A DNA stretch of 64,000 bases from Cycas panzhihuaensis (lineage: Eukaryota; Cycadophyta): the NCBI GenBank assembly GCA_023213395.1, contig CM041465.1:234181741-234245740 (forward strand), read 5' to 3'. The notes under the pieces are model-generated. The model was not told the origin of the DNA. It did not search any database and saw only the letters and a program-made list of their open reading frames with translations. Below, piece by piece: positions 57,191 to 64,000 of the stretch (the first letter of the stretch is position 1; every line of letters begins with the position of its first letter). A program made the translations under genes and the position numbers.

Positions 57191-60100
57191 GAAAAATGGT
57201 TTGTTGGGGATTAGTTTAGGTTGAGTGCCTCTCAATATCTTTAAGTTTCTTCTATTTAAACTAAATGATGAGAGATATATTAGACTATAAGGGCCCTAGA
57301 ACCACTTTTGCTAACTCCTAAGAAGGAGTCTCTATCTATTTACATTTTATAGTTGAAAGTGAATTCAAACGTAAGAGGCTAGAATATGTGGCTGTAGTTT
57401 AGTAAAAAAATATACTAGCCTACACAAATAGGTATAGAAGATTTGAGTTTGGGGGCTACATAGACAATGTTCTTATTTTCGTACTTTCTTTTATCTCTTT
57501 CAACATTTTGGGTTTACCTAAAGAAAGGAAAGATAATCATAATCATACAATCATACATTCACAAGACCAATTTACATAAGAGAAAAAGCTAGTATAACTA
57601 AAAGAAATCAAAACTTACTAAAAGATATTACACCTACTTTTTTTTGTTAAAGAAAATACCTTTTAAATAAAATAAAATCACTAGTGAAGATTCCAAGAAA
57701 AACATTATGAAGGAAACTTATCATAATGAAAGAAGCAAAGAAATCAAAGGAATTCTTTATCTAAACTTTTTCAATGAGTTTTGATATCAAACAAAAGAAA
57801 TATGAAGATAAACTTTACCAAAAAACCTTTCATACATAATCAAATGATGAAATTTGATGGTATATAAAGCTCCTCTTGAATCCTTCATCTTGCATGTGTG
57901 ATTTTTGATGGAGTTTGTAATATTTTAACCATAAAATAGTTTGAACCAAGGGAATAAACCATAAAAGACAACATACAAGCTCATATTCACTCATATGATC
58001 TATTGAGAGCTTACACATAAGAGCATAGAAAGGATTTCTTCCTAGGTTAAGAGGCCTAATTGACTAAGTTGACTCAAAAGTGAGAGTTTTAAAGTAACTA
58101 GGTTTAATCAAGACTTTCAACCCTATTTGAGGAAATAAGGATGATTTCTCTAGGTTTAAAATTAGAAGGTTTAAGGTACAAGTTATAAGGTGTTTATTTG
58201 GTTTGTTATTTTTTTGTTTATATAAAAAATGAAAATATTTTAAAATTAAAGAAAATAAAATAGAATAAATAAACTAAGATCAAAATCCTTTTTTTTAATA
58301 GGGAGAAGAGTAATCAATCTCTTATTTGGTAAGGGGTGCATTGAGAGAAGCTTTTCCCTAGTCAATCATCTTAAGGATTCTTACTCTTCTACCCTTTCTA
58401 AGTTTTAGATCAAAGAGAGGGTCCTAGACATCAAGCCCATCCTTAAAGAAAAAATATTATGTCATTATATACTAAGGAAAAGGAGGGCTGACAAATATGA
58501 GGATCTAGGAGAGATTAGACCCTAGATTAACTACCTTATTGGGGGTTGGCCATTAGGGAATCACTCACCTAATGATATTCCACCTATGTGGATGGATGAC
58601 TTAGAGATGCCTACATCAGTCTCTAATGGACTCTCACATTTAAAGGTGAAGGGGAATGAGAAAGCTACTCTCAACCCAAAATATGATGATGGACCATCAC
58701 TTTTGGCATTCAAAACATGATTAGAGTTGTAATGACTCTCAAAAGAGGGAGATTCTAATATGCTAAGGAGATATGAGTCTGATCAATTAAAGACTCTCTC
58801 ATAATGGGACATATTTATTTTTAATAGAAGGATAGGGTTGATATGCTAGGGGAATCACTGCTTGGTCAAACAATGGGATCATAACAAATAGAAGTGAGGT
58901 TATTCTAGGGGGACCAACAAGTAGTCGATCCTAAATATAAATCTATATGCAATTTTGTATTTACATGTGCAAGTAGTTAAAACATAAAACAAAGAAAATT
59001 AAGATTAATATAACATGAATGCATTCCCTAATGCAAGCTAAGTGATGTTTTATTAATAGATATAATTCTAAATACTCTTTTTATTTTTCTTTTCTTTTTT
59101 TAAAAAGGAAATAAAATAAAACCTGGAGAAATAAAAAGGATTTTTTTGTTGTACTTATGATTATCCTAGCTAGGCTTCTTTTTCATCTTTATAAAATAAG
59201 AAAGGACTTGAGTAAATTGTAAAAGTGAAGAAGATTATTAGTGATGTAGTCCTCGATTGCCTTCAAATGGTAGCCTACCTTATAACCAGGGATTTGAATA
59301 GAAAGACAAGTATTCTAACTAATGGAAAGTTAGAAAACCAACCACAGAAAGATAGCCTAACAAAAATAAAACTAAACAAGAAACCATTCAAGATCCTTTT
59401 CCTTTTACTATCTTGTAATAAAGATAACAAATATAAAGAAAAACTTAATCAATATAGAAGTTTACCTAAAAAAACTACTTATAGAAGGAGAAAAGTAACT
59501 TAAATCAATGTCCTTAGCCCATAATTTGCTCCTAAATCAGTCTTTCAATCTGGTTGAAAGAAAGAAAGGGATAATAAAGAAGAAAAGAGGGAGTAATGTT
59601 GAGAAGAAGAAGAGAAAGAATGAGGGAAATGGAAGAATATGAAGAGAAGAAGAAGAGAATGAAGAAAGAAATACTTGAACTCTAACTTCTTAAAGCTTAC
59701 TTAGATTTGGAAAAAATGATGGCTTGAAAGAAAGGATGAAAGCTCTTCAGAACCGAAGCAAGTTATGCAACGTCTTTTAATCTTTTCTTCAAAATCTCTT
59801 TAAGATTGAGCTCTAATATAGACCTATAAGAGAAACACTAGAATTTTAGACAAGACTTGACATTAAACTGATTCAAAGCTATGCACTCCTAACCTTGATT
59901 CTCAAACTCCATTTTCTTCTCCTTCATAAGATTGTCTAAAACTATGTGAGAGTTCTATATTTATAAAAAGAAATTATGGGCAAACAAATGATAAAATCAA
60001 GGGGAGAGGATTAGTGGCCACCCATCAGAAATAAATCGCAATGGAAAAAATGATAACTTACCATTTGTAAACTTTTTTTATGAGAAGAAAGATAAAAAAA

Positions 60101-60621
60101 TATGATAAATAATGAAAAACATGACAATGGTGTCAAAAACATGATGAATGGATGAAAATTGTGATAAATAGGTGAAAAACATGATGAATATGTCAAAAAA
60201 TATAATGAATGTGTAAAAAATATGATGAATGTTTCATAAGCAAAAATGAAGATTTTAAAGCCAAACTTTAAAAATTTCAAAGAGGAATTTCATTATAAAA
60301 CAATAATTTGGTTTAAAAAGGAGTTAATTAAGTCATTAGAGGGATAATTAAGGATAAAATAACATCATAAAGTCAATAATTAGATTGATAAGATGAATGA
60401 ATTAAGAGTACTTCAAATAGGACTTAATTCACTAAACATAATAATAATCTTTTAATCATTGGCAATATAAGTCAAGAATAATCACAACCAGTATGATTTC
60501 AAGTAGTGGTAATGTTAAGAAGCCTTTACACTACTATGCAATCAAGTAGCTAATCATTAACAATAAACAAAAGGTAAAACACCTAGCCATTATCCAAAGA
60601 AGGGCATAGTTGATTGAAACA
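57191..60621 (-). mobile_element. LTR shared by Gypsy-E (as 3' LTR) and Gypsy-D (as 5' LTR)
   Basis: About 3.4 kb on the minus strand. It begins TGTTTCAATCAAC at 60621, directly behind a PPT and the E 3' region, and ends at the Gypsy-D PBS. A normal 5' LTR would be preceded by a target duplication and foreign DNA instead. No ORF. It contains the 20-bp tandem array 60094-60235. The terminal part matches the end of the Gypsy-A 3' LTR. Confidence 0.75.
60094..60235. repeat. 20-bp tandem array in the D/E LTR
   Basis: Seven units of about 20 bp of the form AAAAACATGATGAATGTGTG. The GAAAAACATGA core is also in the Gypsy-A array 14040-14118. Confidence 0.85.
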
Positions 60622-60889
60622 TTTACCTCCTTAGTAATGAAAGCTCCACAAAAGGTATTAAAGTAGGATGGTGAATATTAATAACCTTAACTATACCAAG
60701 TTATTTAGGAGCTTAGGCTACTTAGGATGTTTGTTAAGTTATTAAGACATAACTAAAGATGGTGGTGGTTGAGTAAGGCATATGATATGGATGAGGTGAG
60801 TGGAACTGATTATGTTGAGATGACTTATAATTATATATCTACATAGAAAGCTTTTAAATTATATATATATATTTGTATTTTTTTATTTT

Positions 60890-61265
60890 TAGTGTGAAAA
60901 AGAGTTTATATACAAGTGAGTCTCCATCATAGTTTTTAGCTCATTAATTATTATTATTTGGAGGATCTATCATAGTTTAACCTCATTAATAGTTGATTTT
61001 TAGAGGATGTGACTACCATAGTTTATACTCATTAGTAGATGTATGTTTGGGGTCATAATTTATTCTCATTATAGAAATAGAATCTGTTGTTAAGAATGGA
61101 TATGATACCATAATTTATACTCATTAGTAGGTGTGTTTTTGAAGTTGTAGTTTATTCTCATTATAGAGATAGAATCGATTATTAGGAATGGAATGGATAT
61201 GACCACTATAGTTTATACTCATTAGTCTGTGTATCTTTTGAGTTGTAATTTATTCTCATTATAGA
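60890..61265 (-). repeat. Array of eight TAATGAGNNTAAACTATG motifs in Gypsy-E
   Basis: On the plus strand seen as CATAGTTTATACTCATTA and variants near 60931, 60971, 61017, 61055, 61110, 61147, 61206 and 61244. Two forms alternate: TATACTCATTAGT and TATTCTCATTATAG. Confidence 0.87.
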
Positions 61266-61309
61266 GATAGATAGGTCATATACAAAATAATATTATCACT
61301 TTATCTTAT

Positions 61310-61746
61310 ATTAAGAAGTGAGGTTCCTCCTCACTTTGGATCATGGATGATGATATCCAATTATGTAGGATACAAGAGAGTTAGCTTCAATACTTTGGGT
61401 TCTTGAAATATACTGAATAGAGACACTTGAGAATTATGATAATAAAGTAGTTGTTTGGTCCAATAGGGAATACAAATGAGTAGAATGTATTTGATAAGCT
61501 TGAGTAAGTTGATAAACTAAGGTTTGATAGTTTGAAAATAGGTTGATTAGTCCATTATGAAAATTAAGGACATCTAAAAGGGCTCTAATAACAATGCGGT
61601 ATTCAACTTCATTATTGGTTGCTTGAGAAATAAAGAAACCAACACCAGTTATAATAATTCCCTTATGATCACGAATAACCTAGGATAAGGTAGTAATTTT
61701 AGGATTCTCTTAGCTCTTACCATTGGTAAAGATGTTCAAGGCCATA
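61310..61746 (-). pseudogene. Second, archaeal-type RNase H (aRNH) relic of Gypsy-E
   Basis: Best preserved copy of the domain: one minus-strand frame with few stops reads LNIFTNGKS, stop, ENPK, VIRDHKGIIITGVGFFISQA, TNNEVEYRIVIRALLDVL, LVYQLTQAYQIHSTHLY. Catalytic first Asp is Asn (TNG), Glu kept (VEY), third Asp lost (SNYQ for xDSQ). Located after the integrase spacer and before the motif array, the same place as in Gypsy-A. Confidence 0.82.
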
Positions 61747-62280
61747 GTAGGGAAATAATACAAGCTTAGAGACATGCTAATGAATATGGAGAAGGTGTGG
61801 GAATCAACTATTAAGGGTGTGACTTAATCTTAATATAGATAGAGACTTTATGGCTTGGTTTGCTCATGAGGGCCACACGTTTTTTAAGTTATAGTATAAC
61901 CTTCTAAATTTTGAATAGGTTTTAATCACAATTGAGGTCATGGTGGGCCTAAGCAACTAGATCTAAAGCTCTTATACAATGAATACAACTAGATTCAAAC
62001 TACATGATGTAAGTGGGGATGAAGTTAACACACAACTTACCCTAAATACCAAGAGGGTGCTAGCAGTTATGTACACTTTTTTTTATCTCTCTCTCTATTT
62101 TTTATTTTTTTAAGGAAGGGTGTCATTCCATATTATAGTTCAGATGAGGGTCATGGTGAACTAAGTGTCATTAAACCCACTTTCTTGGTAACTCATCTCA
62201 TCCGATCTCATACCTATTAAGAAGTAGGTGATTACAACTAAGATAAGGACCTTGGTAAAGAATGAGATGATTCAATGAGA

Positions 62281-63054
62281 TGAAATGACATCATACTAAT
62301 ATAATCCTAGGTGAAATCATGAAGTAACTTATTAGAGGGATCATTAAATTAGTTATTCTACTCAGGTGAAGAGTTTAATAAAGGTCTTAGTTTACTAGTT
62401 GAGACTGAACATGTAATAAAGGTTATTCCCGATGGCATTAGATTCCTTTCCTTAGAGGGAAATATAATTAACTTAAAGGGAATAATGTGGTTAAGGCTTT
62501 AGAAGGGAGGGTGGATGACCTATTCGAAAGTGGTCTTAGCCTTACAAGGATATTACATAAGATGCTCATAAGTAGGGGTGGGATATATGGAATTCGCTCA
62601 TGATAGGAATTGGTACAAGTTAAAGAAACATCCTATAAAGGCTTCTCAAGAGTTGTATTATCTCTTACTAAAGAGACCCCCTTATAATATAACTGAGGTA
62701 AAGTGTTCAATAAGGAGTTCTCTAAATCACTATTATAAGGACTCAATGTGTTGGGTAAAGGACCTAGTTGTCACACTCCACTATACTAAATCAATGACAC
62801 ATAATAAGGGTAAAATGAAGAGAACAAGATTAAGAGAAAAAATGAGAGATGAAAATTATTACTCTTCTTTTCACATTCAACTTTATATAATAGAGGATGT
62901 GCATTAGGGTTTCTAAAGGAGTTTTCTACCTAATAACATAATCCAAAAATTACACTTAAATGTAAATGAAATTATATTTAACTATATAACTTAGCTAACG
63001 TAGAGTCACCTTCATATAATTAATCTAATGACCTTGATATATTAACATCCATCA
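62281..63054 (-). mobile_element. 3' LTR of Copia-C2
   Basis: About 774 bp on the minus strand, begins TGGATGTTAATATATCAAGG behind a decayed purine tract (63055-63068), has TTATATAAAG at 62890-62881, ends ATGTCATTTCA. The left end is inferred from similarity to the end of the Copia-C 5' LTR. Confidence 0.65.
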
Positions 63055-63504
63055 ATTCCCTCATTAATGGTAAAAGGTCATTATGATAAAATCTATTCTA
63101 TGAGGTCTTCATTTAAGCCTCATTATTACATTGACACTTTTATGGGAAAACCCTCATGGGGAATAGAAACCCACAAACTTTCTAAGATCTATAGCCCCTT
63201 AAATCAAAATAGCTAGCATGGATCTTGATGTAGCATGATAACCAAGCAACTTAAATATATAGTTTGGTTTGCTAAGTCTCCATATACCATTTGGTCATGC
63301 CCCATGCCCTTTTAGGTTTTTATAGATTCTAATTTTCTAAGACTAGTACAACCCTTATCCTTTTGTGCCCATAAGGGGTGAAAAGTTTTCACAAATAGGA
63401 TAGAGTAGAGACTTACTCTTATTGTTTTGTGCCCACAAGGGATTTTTAAGAATGGGATAGAGTATAAAGATCCTATTGTCATCTCCTCTAATCAGTCAAA
63501 GATA
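63055..63504 (-). other. Copia-C2 3' untranslated region
   Basis: Non-coding. Holds the doubled AAAA..CCCTT(G/A)(T/G)GGGCACAAAA block at about 63360-63450, as in Copia-C. Confidence 0.65.
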
Positions 63505-64000
63505 GAGGCTTGAAGGCTAAACTACCTACAAAACTATTCAAACTTCACCTTTTGTAGTAGTTTGATGAAGATATTAGGCACTTGCTTTATTATGGGATAA
63601 TACTCTAGTTGAATTATGCCGTCATGAACTAGTTCTTAAATCTTATGGACTTATGTACTTTTGTATTTGGTATAATCATGAAATACATGATTTTTTTCTA
63701 TGTGGATTATTCATTAATTATTTACATAAAGGCTAGTAGGACTTGTTTAGGTGATATTGAATGTTTCTAATAATTTTCTAAGCCATATCACCTCCTTACT
63801 AGTCTTATAAGTAGTAATATATTCAGCTTCAGTAATTGAATTAGCAACTATCTTCTGCCATCTAGATCTCCATGAGATTTGTACTGTTCTAAGAAATATT
63901 ACATACCTAAATATGGATCTCCCTATGTCTTTATCTTCAGCAAAGTCTAAGTCTATGTATGCATATAGTTTGAACTTTGAATTAGGTTCATACAACATAC
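63505..64000 (-). pseudogene. Copia-C2 RNase H relic (continues beyond window)
   Basis: Minus strand, open from the window edge to 63747: LYAYIDLDFAEDKDIGRSIF gives the first catalytic Asp, WRSRWQKIVANSITEAEYIT the Glu region, SKEVIWLRKLLE the end of the domain. After frame changes: FHDYTKYKST, ELVHDGIIQLEYYP and VPNIFIKLLQKVKFE, matching the Copia-C C-terminus. Confidence 0.85.

Larger units (their letters stand above)
60622..62280 (-). mobile_element. Gypsy-E 3' region (Tat-like, minus strand)
   Basis: Runs, on the minus strand, from the post-integrase spacer (62280-61750, with the block shared with 10455-10590) through an aRNH relic and a motif array to a PPT AAGGAGGTAAA (60632-60622). 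The rest of E lies beyond Copia-C2, outside the window. No antisense ORF between array and PPT, unlike Gypsy-A and B. Confidence 0.75.
62281..64000 (-). mobile_element. Copia-C2: minus-strand relative of Copia-C, 3' end only
   Basis: 3' LTR 62281-63054, 3' untranslated region, and the end of the polyprotein; the element continues past the window. Colinear with Copia-C from its RNase H to LTR start. TGAGA (62276-62280) is the candidate target duplication. Confidence 0.82.

Noticed and set aside
59225-59503. Lys-rich 92-codon plus-strand open frame in the D/E LTR
   Set aside because: Opposite to the element, no similarity to the antisense ORFs of A and B, and composition follows the AT-rich LTR.
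60094-60235. CRISPR-like array
   Set aside because: Units of about 20 bp are tandem without unique spacers and the context is a plant LTR.
62578-62907. 109-codon plus-strand open frame
   Set aside because: Lies inside the Copia-C2 LTR on the opposite strand, with no homologue in the Copia-C LTR.
1-64000. Host protein-coding gene, tRNA or rRNA gene
   Set aside because: Every coding-like stretch I could recognise is retrotransposon gag-pol or the antisense cassette. I saw no tRNA or rRNA sequence, though a short decayed one could be missed by eye.

Overview
The window is plant nuclear DNA made almost entirely of decayed, nested LTR retrotransposons. I see no intact host gene, no tRNA or rRNA gene and no CRISPR. 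The plant LTR families (Ty3/gypsy elements of the Tat/Ogre type and Ty1/copia), roughly 3 kb LTRs, low GC and scarce CpG point to a land plant with a large repeat-rich genome. Nothing here fixes the species. Most coding relics stay in frame over long stretches but are broken by TAG/TAA/TGA where CAG/CAA/CGA/TGG is expected, the usual footprint of methyl-cytosine decay.

Layout. The oldest layer is a pair of minus-strand Tat-like elements in tandem that share one LTR: Gypsy-E (3' end only, 60622-62280), the shared LTR (57191-60621), then Gypsy-D (PBS, gag and protease at 57190-53882, RT/RNase H/integrase at 21472-18154, post-integrase region at about 3150-2275). Four insertions cut D: plus-strand Gypsy-A (about 3150-18153) in the integrase; Copia-1 (21478-53876, TSD GAAGA) between protease and RT; a solo LTR (1-2274) in the 3' region; and a minus-strand Copia-C2 (62281 to the window end) lies in E. 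Copia-1 is itself split in gag by Gypsy-B (24308-49441, TSD ATGCC, LTRs of about 3.2 kb). Gypsy-B is split in its 3' region by Copia-C (38645-45981, TSD GCAAT). The stack is therefore four layers deep: D > Copia-1 > Gypsy-B > Copia-C.

The most unusual content lies in the 3' regions of the Tat-like elements. (1) A and E carry a second, archaeal-type RNase H downstream of the integrase. (2) A and B carry a long antisense ORF relic whose N-terminal part resembles the plant mobile domain (PMD) and whose C-terminal part looks like a coiled coil, with a candidate intron at the same place in both. (3) A motif of the form TAATGAGNNTAAACTATG recurs singly or in arrays in every gypsy element here, just after the last sense ORF. 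(4) Element A has four further tandem-repeat arrays before its polypurine tract. All coding relics are pseudogenes. The value of the window is structural: complete TSD/PBS/PPT landmarks allow the order of insertion to be read.
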